Shown here piece by piece: positions 36,051 through 46,612 of a stretch of DNA of 64,000 nucleotides. The stretch's first letter is position 1; the number at the start of each line of letters is the position of its first letter. The translations under genes and the position numbers were made by a program. The notes beneath the pieces were generated by a model, which saw nothing but the letters and a program-made list of their open reading frames with translations, had not been told where the DNA came from and did no database searches. Source of the stretch: Flabesymbios commensalis (taxonomy: Eukaryota > Annelida > Polychaeta > Terebellida > Flabelligeridae); the NCBI GenBank assembly GCA_964017125.1, contig OZ024914.1:26641073-26705072 (forward strand), read 5' to 3'.

Positions 36051-36483
36051 TCACTCACTCACTCACTCACTCACTCACTCACTCACTCACTCACTCACTC
36101 ACTCACTCACTCACTCACTCACTCACTCACTCACTCACTCACTCACTCACTCACTCACTCACTCACTCACTCACTCACTCACTCACTCACTCACTCACTC
36201 ACTCACTCACTCACTCACTCACTCACTCACTCACTCACTCACTCACTCACTCACTCACTCACTCACTCACTCACGCACTCACTCACTCACTCACTCACTC
36301 ACTCACTCACTCACTCACTCACTCACTCACTCACTCACTCACTCACTCACTCACTCACTCACTCACTCACTCACTCACTCACTCACTCACTCACTCACTC
36401 ACTCACTCACTCACTCACTCACTCACTCACTCACTCACTCACTCACTCACTCACTCACTCACTCACTCACTCACTCACTCACT
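36051..36483. repeat. (ACTC)n microsatellite, ~433 bp
   Basis: About 108 tetranucleotide units with a single interruption (CACG for CACT at 36275). Such purity over this length indicates recent expansion. An open frame of Ser-Leu-Thr-His repeats runs through it, but it only reflects the repeat. Confidence 0.97.
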
Positions 36484-36494
36484 AGATCCCTCAC

Positions 36495-37920
36495 ATGTTA
36501 CCATATTTTTTCATTGCTGGACATCAGCATTATACCAAGTATATAGCTATTCATGTTCATGAGATGGGACTGCTAGCTGAAGAAGGCATAAAGGCAGACT
36601 TCCTCACAAGCAGACATGTATGCCGGCACAATGATGGAATGTTAAATGCGGTATTCGAAGATCAATTTGTTGAGCAGACCATGATTAGGTATTGCAAGGG
36701 TAGGAGTGGGCTAACAGGACACACACTATCCCCCCAACAACGATCTGAGTGGGTAGTCACTCACGCTATACTTTAGAAAATGGCTATAAGCTCATGGAGA
36801 ACTATGGAAATGGAAACTACTGAAGTACTCATTAATTTCTGGAAACACAAAGAGTACCGTAGGGAACGAGAAGGCGGAAAATTGATGCTGACGAGCGGCA
36901 TCTCATATTTTGTGAGATTGATAGTCATGATAACCCACTTACACTGCCCAAAAATTCTCCCCTGCAGAATGTTGTCATTGGCAGAACTGCCTTGAAATTG
37001 GCACGAAACTGGTGAAATCTTTATAGGCAGCCTGCCTCGGTGCTTCTATACATCCATCAAGAAAAAACTGGTGTGTCTGACTGTGGGGATCGTTACCTTG
37101 ATGTTTCTCTCAAGAGTCAAGAACGGTCGAAACGTATGGGTGCTAATACTTCCCTTGTATATATGAGCCTAAGACCTCGACAACACTCCCGCTACGAGAA
37201 CACATCATGAGGAGCACCCCCAACAAGAAAGTCTTTCTTGAAACTCTCTCAAAATGCTCCATGGGAGAAGGGATTGAAAAAGTAACTGGAGAACGATACA
37301 GATGTATATGACCATGAAGAAGCTGACATTACAATGGTCAGCTATGCATTGAAACAACTTTCAAATGTGGGGAAAATGTCTTCGTTACAACTGATTACAC
37401 TGATGTTTTGATTCTGTTGGTGTACTTCATGCATTAGAAAAAGCCCACAGGAAACATCTACATCAAGCGTTTCGATGTCCGGGTCATTGGTGTAAGGGCA
37501 TCGACCACCATGCTTGGTCCCAAGTGCTCTCAGTTGCTTGGACTGCATAGTGTATCAGGTTGTGATACAAATGACTATTTCTTTCGCAAAGGTAAACTAT
37601 AAATGTTCTATACTTTGTGGAACAATGGCTATCGACTACTTCACGCATTGCAAGGAGAAGAAACAAGATCTCAAGTTGAGGTGGTTCAAGCTGGGATTAA
37701 ATTCTTTTATGGAGAAAACGGAAATGACTCCAGTGAAGGCTTTGCTCCCGCCCCCCACTTCTCCCAATTTGGCTTTACATATGAAGCATGCCCATCTTCA
37801 GGTAATGTTGTGGAGATTTACTGATCAAATAGCTCCTCATACTTTGAACTGGGATGTGGGTGCAGGTCAGAGTGCAAGTGTACTGGATGTACCGGATGTG
37901 TGTACCATATACACATAGTG
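36495..37920 (+). pseudogene. Second broken copy of the unnamed FEN1/XPG-like family
   Basis: Plus-strand segments of the same family as 31640-33600. HQHYTKYIAIHVHEMGLLAE and EQTMIRYCKGRSGLTG lie at 36522-36720. DHEEADITMVSYALKQL lies near 37310-37365, TDYTDVLILLVYF near 37390-37430, and LLGLHSVSGCDT near 37530-37572. In FEN1/XPG nucleases the acidic motifs run EAEA, then SDDSD or TEDMD, then GSDY. HEEAD, TDYTD and SGCDT fit that order and spacing type. The copy has several breaks and is treated as a fossil. It abuts the (ACTC)n microsatellite on its left. Confidence 0.5.
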
Positions 37921-40055
37921 TGGACAAATAGGTAGATATTGAAGATGATGACGATGATGAAGATGCTGGTGAAATAGATTGACATTTCATCACCTGGCCT
38001 AGCTGTTTGTTTTACCAATTGTGTCAAATTTTAATTCTAGATGCTTCTGTAACCTTTAACTCGGTAGGCCTATGATGCGATATGTCTTGTGTCATAAGCA
38101 GTAAAACACAATATGCAATAACGCATATTGTTCTCTAGTAAAATACCCATGACCTTGACATTTTGATGTGACCTTGACCTTCAATTGCATTATTAATGCC
38201 AACAATGGATTTACCAGGTATTTCATATACGAAAATGGGGTACTATATATTGTTTTATCACAAATAGTAACGCGAATATGAATAGATAATAGGCCCTAGT
38301 ATCAGGCGGCCATTTTGGGTTTTGTTAAATTATGCAAAATGCTCAACCTACTGCAAATTGGGAAGATTCTCAGCATTTCAAAAACTGAAAAAACGTTTGG
38401 GGTTTCAGAAATGCAAGGTTCTGGAACTGGCAACCTGACTATTAATATTTATTAAACGGGAAGTGTCATCAAAACTGAAAAAAATAATAGACACCTGATG
38501 TTGTTCAGTACGTGTGGCTTCTAAATATTTTATTCTATATTTCATTCAAAGTGGTTTAATACATGACTATCTACAACATGCACAATTATGGTTTTACGTT
38601 GATGTTCTAATGATGATCTTTTAATTTTATATTTATTGAATGTAGAGTTGTCACTAGCACTGAAAAATAACCGACACCCAAATTGTTTTATACCAGACCT
38701 ATGAATATGTAGGCCTATGATCTTTTTTCCACTTTTGTTTTATATTTCCTTTAATATGGTATAACTGTGTTATTATATCTTACTATCGGATGTAAATAAA
38801 GAAGACTTATAGTATAGGAGTGTAATCAATGTGCGCACACAATGCAATGGCTCGCATGCGCAGCATAGTCAACGTTCACACCGGAATGGGGTCCGCCAGA
38901 CTGTAAATATAATGTTCAGTGAAGCATAACGACCCGGCTGCTTTCATTTGTTACGTTGCTGTAAAAACTATAGTATTTTAATTTGTCACTTATTGAACGC
39001 AAAAGTGAAATGAATACTCACCACCCGATCTTCCAAAGATTTTGTTTTGTATTTCACTTGAAAATATAAATTATTTTAAGGGTGTTACGGTTGTGTGAAA
39101 AACATGTTTTTATATTTTTTATTTTGGAACTTAAAGTGTCACTATGTCTGAAAATAATATGTTTTCTTAACCCATTAAAGCAAAACAGAGCCTCTGCGTT
39201 GAAAATATAACACATTCGCGGCTTGTAGTGGATGAAGAATAACTACAATGTGAACTATCTAGGTGGTGAGGCGGCAAAACTTACGTGTTTCAACATAAGA
39301 CGTAATTGAAGCGTAATTCTGATTATAAATCACACTGTAATTGATTTACCATTCTTTTGAAGCTGGAATTGCTGACGTAATTTATATTTGTTTGCGAAGA
39401 CCCAGTAATTATCACAAGGATTTTTTTCACAAATTAATTTTACAATCAGCTTATGAAGAAATTAAAAAATGTCACATAGCTTGATTGTTTTGAAATATGT
39501 TGTTTAATGCTAGCCATATAAAATGTACTCCTCAATTTAGATAACTAACAATACATCAACTAAAATGATAAGCATATAGCTGTATTTATAAAAAAGACTG
39601 TGAAAAGTAAATCATTTCAATTACCCCATGAACCCCTTAACACATGTTTATTGAAAATGAGAATTCAGATATAAATTATTCACCATGAAAAATAAATGGT
39701 GTTATATGGTTACAGTGTTGTCACTTGAATATATTTAAACCAATAAATATATAAATATTAGTTCAACAATATCACTTGCTGTAATTTATCCCCGAAATAA
39801 ACGAAATGACTTTAATATCAATCCCTTATAGCTCAATTTATAACCAGCTGGTTATTAATATGCACAGCTAGTGTCAGAGAGATAACCAGACCAGAATTAT
39901 ATAAACAAATAATATTCTGTTTTAGAACTATAGACAAGTATCAGTAATACTCATAATAATTTATTATAATGAGCTACTCATATTAAATTGATATACGTGT
40001 ATCATCTGTTAGTTGTTTCACAAAGTAGTATATGACTTATAGCTGGCACAGCAGA
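37921..40055. other. Region 3' of the HSD17B14-like gene, degenerate repeats only
   Basis: Irregular repetition of a motif around GTGTCATCAAAACTGAAAAA (near 38463), GTTGTCACTAGCACTGAAAA (38648) and GTGTCACTATGTCTGAAAAT (39136), with period unclear. A fragment of TTAA family A lies at about 39170-39250. TCGCATGCGCAG at about 38861-38873 resembles an NRF-1 site, but no gene start was seen beside it. Confidence 0.4.
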
Positions 40056-40205
40056 TTACGAATGGTTTATTTTAGTTTTCTTTCCGTAGTCTAATTCCGC
40101 TCCTCCTGTTAACGGAATATCTGCACCAGTGAGAAAGGTAGCTTCAGCTGCCAAATAAAGACACAGGAGTCCAGCTTCTTCTATTGTTCCCATTCTGCCC
40201 ATCAG
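40056..40205 (-). CDS. HSD17B14: HSD17B14-like terminal exon ([12 protein letters not shown] ... stop)
   Basis: 150 bp, 49 codons plus TAA, phase 0, with acceptor TTTTTTCTAG. It reads [20 protein letters not shown], then [20 protein letters not shown], then GKKTKINHS. It matches human PLGRMGQPAEVG, EANFCTG and VTGGAELGYG. Confidence 0.94.
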   Translation of the reverse strand: MMGRMGTIEEAGLLCLYLAAEATFLTGADIPLTGGAELDYGKKTKINHS

Positions 40206-43173
40206 CTAGAAAAAAACATAAAATATTGTTTTTTTTACATAATTATTTAAAATATATGGCTGCTTCTAATTTGTTTAAAGCGCGGGAGGTGGCGTCCAAT
40301 AATTTTCCAATCTTATTTTCACATCCCCATAACTTTTACTTTCTAATTAATGATACGTGAGAAATAAAGATGTTCAAGAAACAAAGTAATTCCAATGCTA
40401 ATGTAGGGTAGTTCAGAGTTTGATACGGAATAAAGTAAAAACCTATACGAATGTGTATTGGAATAGCTGTATCTTAATTACAAATTACAAAGTAATACCA
40501 GGATTCTCCAGAGTATTCTTCATGTATTTTACAATAATTCACCGTTATACAAATCCGTCAGACATGTGATGCTTTACGTTACCCTCTGTACAATGTTTAT
40601 TTTGTTTCCACACTAACGATGTCTTTTTTAGTTATTGGACTAGTACAATAAATAATGTGTAACAGGATATTTTAAACTAAAAAGCATGAGCCTTTTCTCG
40701 ATTTATCAACCAACAAGATCCATTGAACACAATATAAAAAAACGGTTTTTTTTAGGACTATAGTGCCCAAGGAACTAGTGTCACATAATAAATGGATTTA
40801 CAAGTATATATTGAATCATAATATTGCTAATATTCCGAAAGAAAATGTTGACATGATATGATTCTATATACCATCATTAAGTGAGTAGAATTTTTTAGTA
40901 ATGACACTTTTCTCTGCGATATACTACTATCTATACCTGTGCCTCTTCGCCTCGTTTTATTTCAGCCTCGGGGTCGTGTGTATCTTTGGAAAGCTGGTCC
41001 CACATTGGTGTCCATATATTACCAGGAGAAAATCTGATATTAAAGTAAATTTATAAGCATTTATTTTTGTATTTATAAGCAATCCACACACAATTATATG
41101 GTGGATATCTTTATATCTTACAGCCGTGCGCGGCCATTTAGTAATTTACAGAGTACCCGGTATGCAGGAATTCCACCTTTAAACACTAGACTTTTTTATG
41201 ATTTAAATTGTGTGATTGTTTGAGGTCTCCACCTGCACATGATTATGCACATCAATTCCAATAAATGTTTTAACATGCGAAAAAGTACATCAAAAGCGTT
41301 TACAAGCTTGGCCCGCATTAAAGGGGTTATTAACACGATTATTTTTTTACAGGGTATCACACTATAGGCCTACATACGTGTTGCACCTCACACCATACTT
41401 GGCACCGTCTATTGCCATCGCCTTGGACATCGATGTAATAGCACCCTGTGTAACAAAAATGGCGGTGTTCATCAGGCCGCTAGAGATAGCAAATACTTAC
41501 GACTGTTGCGCTGATATAATGAATACTGAATTTATTTTATGAGTCAGCGTAGGCATCATCAATACAAAGTTGATATGAATATATATGTACTGACGACAAT
41601 AAAATGTTACAAATAATTGATAGTCACTTCATAAAGCTTACACGAGATGTTGATCCAGTGGTGGCTTAATGCTGGACCAGCGTCTGCGACGCTGGTTCAA
41701 CATTGAGCCAGCACTGGATCAACATATCGTGTTTGGCATGATGTCATACTTTTGTGGCTACGTACGCCACCGCACCAGGTTGACCTATCGTTCCCACCAA
41801 ACTTGACGTGTTGATAATATTTCCTTTGCTTTGCCTAAGATGTGGAAGAGCATACTGGAAAGAGAAATAAAGTATTTTTTTAATATAATGCGCCACACCG
41901 TGACCGAGTTGATCTGCAGTTCATCAATAAACACTGGCCCTAAAAGATAAATGTATAATAGCAGGTTGGCAACGCTTTTGCGGAAACAAATTATTGGGTC
42001 GTTGCCAAATAAATAAGGACAGTTATAACTAGCCATTTTTTGTCCCCAGAAACTAATTTTGTTTTTGATAATTATATATACCGTTATTATTTGATGAAAA
42101 CAAGTAGGCATCTACAACAATTCAATAATAAAACTAACTTTGACGATGTAAACATTGCTTACATAAGTATGTGCAAAATACAACACAAAGTAAATTATTT
42201 GGCAAATGTGTGTGCACAAGCCAATTATTTCCATTTTAAGGTGCGGCGATTTAAATCCTCTAATTTGATCAACTTACTATGGCCATAAACTACAACTAAA
42301 CAATTATTTTTATATAAATAATTTATTAACCCTTTAACCGCCAAACCATTCAATCTGAATTTTCACCCACTTGAATTTGTGTCTCGCTGACGCGATCCAC
42401 AACTTCAAGTGAGTGAAAATTGTTCAGATTTGACAGAATGGAGGTCAACAGTTTTCAGATATTGCTGATTTATGTCACATTTTATCTTTAACATGTTTAA
42501 AGGTGGTACTTAATGTGTGGTTATAAAAAATGAAAACCCGAATATATGCGGCACCGGCGGTTAAAGGGTTAAGCAAACTAGAAATAAATCATTGTGAAAT
42601 TTACCTTCGCAGCTAGGAAATAACTCATGACATTCAAGTTGAAAAGTGAACGAAAATCATCTGAAGAAATGTCATCTATTTCCGTGTGTGGCGGATCTAC
42701 AAGCACAATAATAACCAATGCTGGGTTAATGTGGGGCCTGCGTCGCAGACGATAAGCCAATGTTACCCCAACATTGGCATGAGTAGTTTAGATAATTTTT
42801 TCATAACGGATAAAATGCGCATTCATAAGTTTAATTAAAATTTAGTTTGGTGATAATTATATGTATATATATATTGTTACATATGAACATGAATTAACAA
42901 ATAAAAAGTGATGGTTTTTAATTATAGTAGTATATAAATACACATTTTCTCTAGAAAACAAAGAGGATAAACACACCACAATATACAACAGAAAGTTTAA
43001 AAACAAAAGTAATAAGAGCAACAAACAATTATTATGTATTAGTATCAAAGCTGGGTATGTTTTTAATAAAAAAAACATTGGATGCTTTTTATAGATTCAT
43101 ACTCACGGTGAGCAACATTGTTTATTAGACAGTCAATACCACCAAATATCTTGACGGTTTCTTCTACAAGATT
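40056..43173 (-). CDS. HSD17B14: Short-chain dehydrogenase, HSD17B14 (DHRS10)-like, last six exons
   Basis: NAD-dependent classical SDR. The human relative is a cytosolic 17-beta-hydroxysteroid dehydrogenase with broad substrate use. Exons in transcript order: 43107-43173, 42605-42696, 41750-41854, 41378-41445, 40937-41033 and 40056-40205 (ending in TAA). All have GT/AG borders and matching phases, giving 192 residues. Key features: [13 protein letters not shown] (the NNAG motif region), NTSSLVG with the catalytic Ser, YVATKGA with the YxxxK catalytic pair, [14 protein letters not shown], and the C-terminal [10 protein letters not shown]. These line up block for block with human HSD17B14 ([40 protein letters not shown]). 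About 78 N-terminal residues, including the TGxxxGIG cofactor loop, are missing; their exons were not found up to 64000. Confidence 0.92.
40937..41033 (-). CDS. HSD17B14: HSD17B14-like exon ([11 protein letters not shown] ... GEEAQ)
   Basis: 97 bp, entered in phase 2 and leaving in phase 0, with acceptor TTAATATCAG and donor GTATAGA. It reads [20 protein letters not shown] then [12 protein letters not shown]. It corresponds to the human [13 protein letters not shown] loop that closes over the substrate. Confidence 0.93.
41378..41445 (-). CDS. HSD17B14: HSD17B14-like exon ([22 protein letters not shown])
   Basis: 68 bp, entered in phase 0 and leaving in phase 2, with acceptor TTGTTACACAG. Two donors are possible, GTGCAA and GTATGT. 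GTATGT is chosen because it is a far better consensus and restores the exact human length (GVRCNTFSPGN for GVRVNCISPGN). Confidence 0.9.
41638..41737. mobile_element. Palindromic mini-element next to an HSD17B14 splice donor
   Basis: About 100-bp palindrome. ACACGAGATGTTGATCCAGT pairs with ACTGGATCAACATATCGTGT, and the centre GACCAGCGTCTGCGACGCTGG is self-complementary. It belongs to the same structural family as 1987-2099. It lies only about 12 bp from the end of the exon at 41750. Confidence 0.75.
41750..41854 (-). CDS. HSD17B14: HSD17B14-like exon with catalytic Ser and YxxxK
   Basis: 105 bp, 35 codons, phase 0 at both ends, with acceptor TTTCCAG and donor GTATGAC. It reads [20 protein letters not shown], then [15 protein letters not shown]. 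Ser of NTSSLVG and Tyr/Lys of YVATK are the SDR catalytic residues. Confidence 0.95.
42326..42572. mobile_element. TTAA-bounded mini-element, family B, best-kept copy
   Basis: 247 bp from TTAACCCTTTAACCGCC to GGCGGTTAAAGGGTTAA, a 17-bp perfect terminal inverted repeat that includes TTAA. The inner stem is TTTTCACCCACTTGAATTTG with CAACTTCAAGTGAGTGAAAA, joined by CTCGCTGACGCGATCC. The reverse copy is at 11172-11404, with fragments at 6878, 15750 and 16168. It lies in an HSD17B14-like intron. Confidence 0.85.
42605..42696 (-). CDS. HSD17B14: HSD17B14-like exon ([10 protein letters not shown] ... SYFLAAK)
   Basis: 92 bp, entered in phase 1 and leaving in phase 0, with acceptor GTGCTTGTAG and donor GTAAATT. 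It reads [20 protein letters not shown] then [11 protein letters not shown]. It matches human HHPPPQRPEETS and the LNLLGTYTLTK helix. Confidence 0.94.
42717..42782. mobile_element. Short palindromic mini-element next to an HSD17B14 splice acceptor
   Basis: About 65 bp. CCAATGCTGGGTTAATGT pairs imperfectly with GCCAATGTTACCCCAACATT, around the CTGCGTCGCAGACG centre. It begins about 20 bp upstream (in transcript sense) of the exon at 42696, so it occupies the branch-point zone of that intron. Confidence 0.65.
43107..43173 (-). CDS. HSD17B14: HSD17B14-like exon ([22 protein letters not shown])
   Basis: 67 bp, entered in phase 0 and leaving in phase 1, with acceptor ATTACACAG and donor GTGAGTA. 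It reads [20 protein letters not shown] then AH. The family NNAG motif reads NNVA here. The exon that should precede it (ending in a CDVT-type motif) was not found. Confidence 0.93.
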
Positions 43174-43751
43174 CTGTGTAATAATAAAATAATTAAACAT
43201 AAAAACAATAAGTATTGCAACTCTTTTTATTTTAAATAACAACAAAGAGACGTGTGGATATGCTGCTTTAAAATGGGTAAATTAAAGATTAATATAGTAA
43301 TCACCCTGGTAACTCCTACTCATTTCTACTGATAGTAATCTATTTCCACAAATTTGAACTCGATCTCACAAACAAGAATATAGCTACAATTTGTTCCTTT
43401 GAATCTGTCCTTTATAAACGGGGCTTACCTAATCCGGGTAACCTGGGCGAATACACAAACGCCAAAAGATCACCAGTACACTGCAATATTAGTGTTTTAA
43501 TTGTATAACAACATTAGTAAAATTAATATTAAAACTGCAAGGTTTAGATTTAAATCAATCGAGATATAATTCATTAGCTTCCTACTTAGTACGCAATAAA
43601 TCAATTCACAGTGTGAACTAAAATTTCCAGGAGCCACTTTAAGGTGTCTCAGATTGTCGATTATCACACCTACTGAAGTATGAATATCATAAAAAGGTAA
43701 TTGCTGTCATTCCGCCTCGCTTGATCTTAAGGGGGTGTCACACTACAACGT
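43174..43751. other. Intron or 5' part of the HSD17B14-like gene, no feature recognised
   Basis: AT-rich sequence. I searched it for the TGG(x)3GIG cofactor-binding exon of an SDR on the minus strand and did not find it. Confidence 0.4.
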
Positions 43752-43866
43752 ATCCCAGTGAACACAACACATTTGTATAACATTTGTACAATGTTGGATC
43801 ACCGTAGAAGAGGTTAGGCCGACGTTGTACAAATGTCATACTTGAATGTTTTGTGTTTACTGGGAT
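43752..43866. mobile_element. Palindromic mini-element, CCCAGTGAACAC ends
   Basis: About 113 bp, from TCCCAGTGAACACAACACAT to TTTTGTGTTTACTGGGA. The stem is ATTTGTACAATGTTGG with CCGACGTTGTACAAAT, and the centre is near CACCGTAGAAGAGG. A variant of the CCCAGCAAACAC family, it lies 100 bp from the left end of the large inverted-repeat element. Confidence 0.75.
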
Positions 43867-44229
43867 CGTACTAGCGTACACGTTTTGCCACCGTATAAAA
43901 AATATCACTAATACGCTGGAATACGTTGACAAACGCTAGGGGCTAGGGCAAAGGTTACACGTTGACACCCAGCAGACACAAACATATTGTAATGATATTT
44001 AGAAAATGCTAAACTTGAAGTTTTTTAAATATTAAAACGTCGGGTCAACAGAATAATATAAAACATTCACTAGAAGCATTATAGTCCAGTTGCCAGATTG
44101 AGTACATTGCGGTCAAGTGTAGGCCTATTGTTTTTTGCTGGTTTCGCAGTCACATGGATCTATAGAACAAATTTAGCTTGGTTGCCAGAGAGAAAACCTT
44201 GGGGAGAATTTTAATTTGCATAATTCAAA

Positions 44230-45330
44230 GATGGCCGTCATGTCCGTGGTTTAGGCATAAATTTCAATCCAGACGACGTATAAGCACATGTAATAGTGGG
44301 CTTTGTAACTAAAAACAAGTTTCAAATTGACATAAAAAGATGAAATTTGGCACAGTTATTCTTCAAATAATGAGTTTTCAGGAAAATGTGTCGGATGTTC
44401 TAAATTAAAAAAATTACGGCGAAATCCAAGATGGCGGCCATTTGTGCAAGGGCAAACAATAAATTGATATAACTGTCTGCAGAATAGTCGCAGATTCGTG
44501 ATTTTGGTGTCTACCATAGGTTTTTCTGGGACGGCAGACATAGTGGTATGGCCAAAACGTACCTTAGGACATTGCATTGTGGGTAAAATCCAAGATGTTC
44601 GCCATATATTCAAGGTCAAACAATAAATTGATATCATTTTCTTTAGAATAGTAACAGATTTTTGTGTTTTTTTTGTATCTACTATAGGGTTTATGGGCAT
44701 ACCCGACATAGTGGTGTGGTCGAAAAATACTTTGGACATTGCATAGTTGGCAAAATCCAAGATGGCTGTCATTTGTTAAATGCCAAACAATGAATCAATG
44801 TCATTTTTAGCAGCATAGAAGCAGATTCATCCTCTCTGCTGTCAACCATAGGGTTTTCGGGCATGCTCGACATAGTGATGGGGTCAGAAAGTACTATAGA
44901 CACTGCATTGTTGGGATCTTTTTCAAATGGCCATCATTTAAGGTAAGACTATTAATTTAAATTATTTTCGACATAATAGAAGCAGATTCGTTATTTTCTT
45001 TGAAAGGCAATACTAGCCATCTAGAACCTAATTAGTTCACATCACCATAATCACGCAAACCCATAGTCCAAGAGCTGTCAGTGGCGGCGTAAAATATAAG
45101 ATGGCCGTCATTTGTGCAAGTTCAAACGATAAATTTGTATCACATTCGACACAATAGAAGCATATTCACGATTTTCATGTCTATCATATATGGGATTTCG
45201 GGTATGTGACATAGTGGTGTGACCATATAATGTGAGCCTACTTTAGACATTACATTGTGAGTAAAATCTAAGATGTCCCCATTTCTGCAAGATCAAACAA
45301 TAAATTAGATACCATTTTCGCCAGACATAA
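44230..45330. repeat. ~165-bp tandem array, left arm
   Basis: About seven diverged units of ~165-170 bp, each with AAAATCCAAGATGGC, a CAAACAATAAATTGATAT-like word, AGCAGATTCG and ACCATAGGGTTTTCGGGCAT. The unit landmark AAGATG lies near 44431, 44593, 44759, 45100 and 45270. The same units occur in inverted orientation at about 50270-51150 and 57850-58730. Confidence 0.75.
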
Positions 45331-45439
45331 AATTCCAGAATATTTGAAAGACTACACATGGCCACAAGGATTTCCACCAATAATTATGCTTTCTGAAAAA
45401 TGTAATTTTGGAATTTATGTACATACATTAACACAATAG

Positions 45440-46612
45440 TACCCATGTTGCCTTTTCATCTCCTGTCCCTTAGTGCTCTTCAATGCCTCTCCGTCGCCTT
45501 TTTATCGAGTCCACATCATCTTTCAACACTTTTCCATTGCTCTTTAGTGCCTTCCGTCGTTCTTTAACGCACCCCAAATCGCCCCTTCGACACATCCCCA
45601 TCGTCATCTAGCGCATTACTGTCACTCTTTAACGCCTCCTGGTTGAACTTTGAGGCCTTCTCATGACCCTTTAGTGCATCTCCAGCGACTTTAAACAAAT
45701 CAAATCGCCCTTTAACACCTTTTCCTGGCTCTTTACCGCCTCTTCGACACCATTTAACGCCTCGTAAAACACATCATTACAATTTTTTTTTGTCCAACTA
45801 CTACATTCTAAGCCAAGAATGGAGAGTTTTTGTTGACCAAGTACAAGCCAATTAATATCATGGTAGGCCTATTGGTACTATAATCAATTAGGTGTGATCG
45901 AGCTGTTGTTTATGAGAGATCCTCATCATGGTCGGATGTGTTTTAAGTCAGTTCTACATTCTTAGCTGTGAAAAAGGCTTCGGCCTTTTTCACAGCTAAG
46001 AATGTAAAGCTCCTCGGGCTTTATCCTATACTTAAAACATTTGGCCTTCTTTCCACCATTAACGTCGCTCGCCAGTCACTCTTTAACGCCTCCCCATCGG
46101 TCTTTAACGCTTCCCTGTCGTCCTTGAATGACTCTCGGTCACCTTTAGCGCCTTCCAGTAACTTCCTCGTACTTTATTGCTTCTTTGCCACCTTTTAGAG
46201 AACTCTGTCGCACTTAATGCCTTGCCATTGCCCTTTAACATCTTTCATAAATTCATCTTCGTCATTCTTGACAGGAACAATCCATTTTCTGTAGCAATAT
46301 GTGTCACATCTAGATAAAATACACAGAGACATCTATCTTCATTTTCAAATTATGTATATACACTAGTATTCCCATTGCCCTGCAACTCTTCTCCATTGCC
46401 CTTTAACTCCCCTCCATCACCCTTTATTGCCCTTTAAAGGCTCATCATCGCATTTCGACTGCTCTCCGTTGCCCTTCAAATTTTTCTGTTACTCTCCAAA
46501 GCCTCTCCATCACCCTTTAACACCTCTCCATTGCTCTTTAGCACCTCCTATGAAACGCTTCCTCGTTATACTTTAATGCATCTCCATAGTCTTTGCACAC
46601 CTCTCCATTATG
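45440..46612. repeat. Degenerate minisatellite of CCTTTAACGCCTCTCCATCG units
   Basis: Irregular short-period (about 20-25 bp) tandem repeat. Most units fit C-C-C-T-T-T-A-A-C-G-C-C-T-C-T-C-C-A-T-C-G-style text with many substitutions (TTTAACACC, TTTAGCGCC, CTCCGTCGCC). It continues on the far side of the fold-back array (47128-47760 and 48100-48260) and recurs in the other units at 54566-55693, 56007-57190, 61975-63140 and 63676-64000. Non-coding. Confidence 0.8.
45954..46007. repeat. 24-25 bp perfect hairpin with TTCG loop, copy 1
   Basis: The arm ATTCTTAGCTGTGAAAAAGG pairs exactly with CCTTTTTCACAGCTAAGAAT, extending to about 24-25 bp, with loop TTCG (45979-45982). Intact again at 62482-62535 (25 of 25 pairs) and broken at 55047-55090. 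Confidence 0.9.

Noticed and set aside
36022-36546. 174-codon open frame of Ser-Leu-Thr-His repeats
   Set aside because: It is only the translation of the (ACTC)n microsatellite; all frames of a pure tetranucleotide without stops stay open. No start context or flanking domain.
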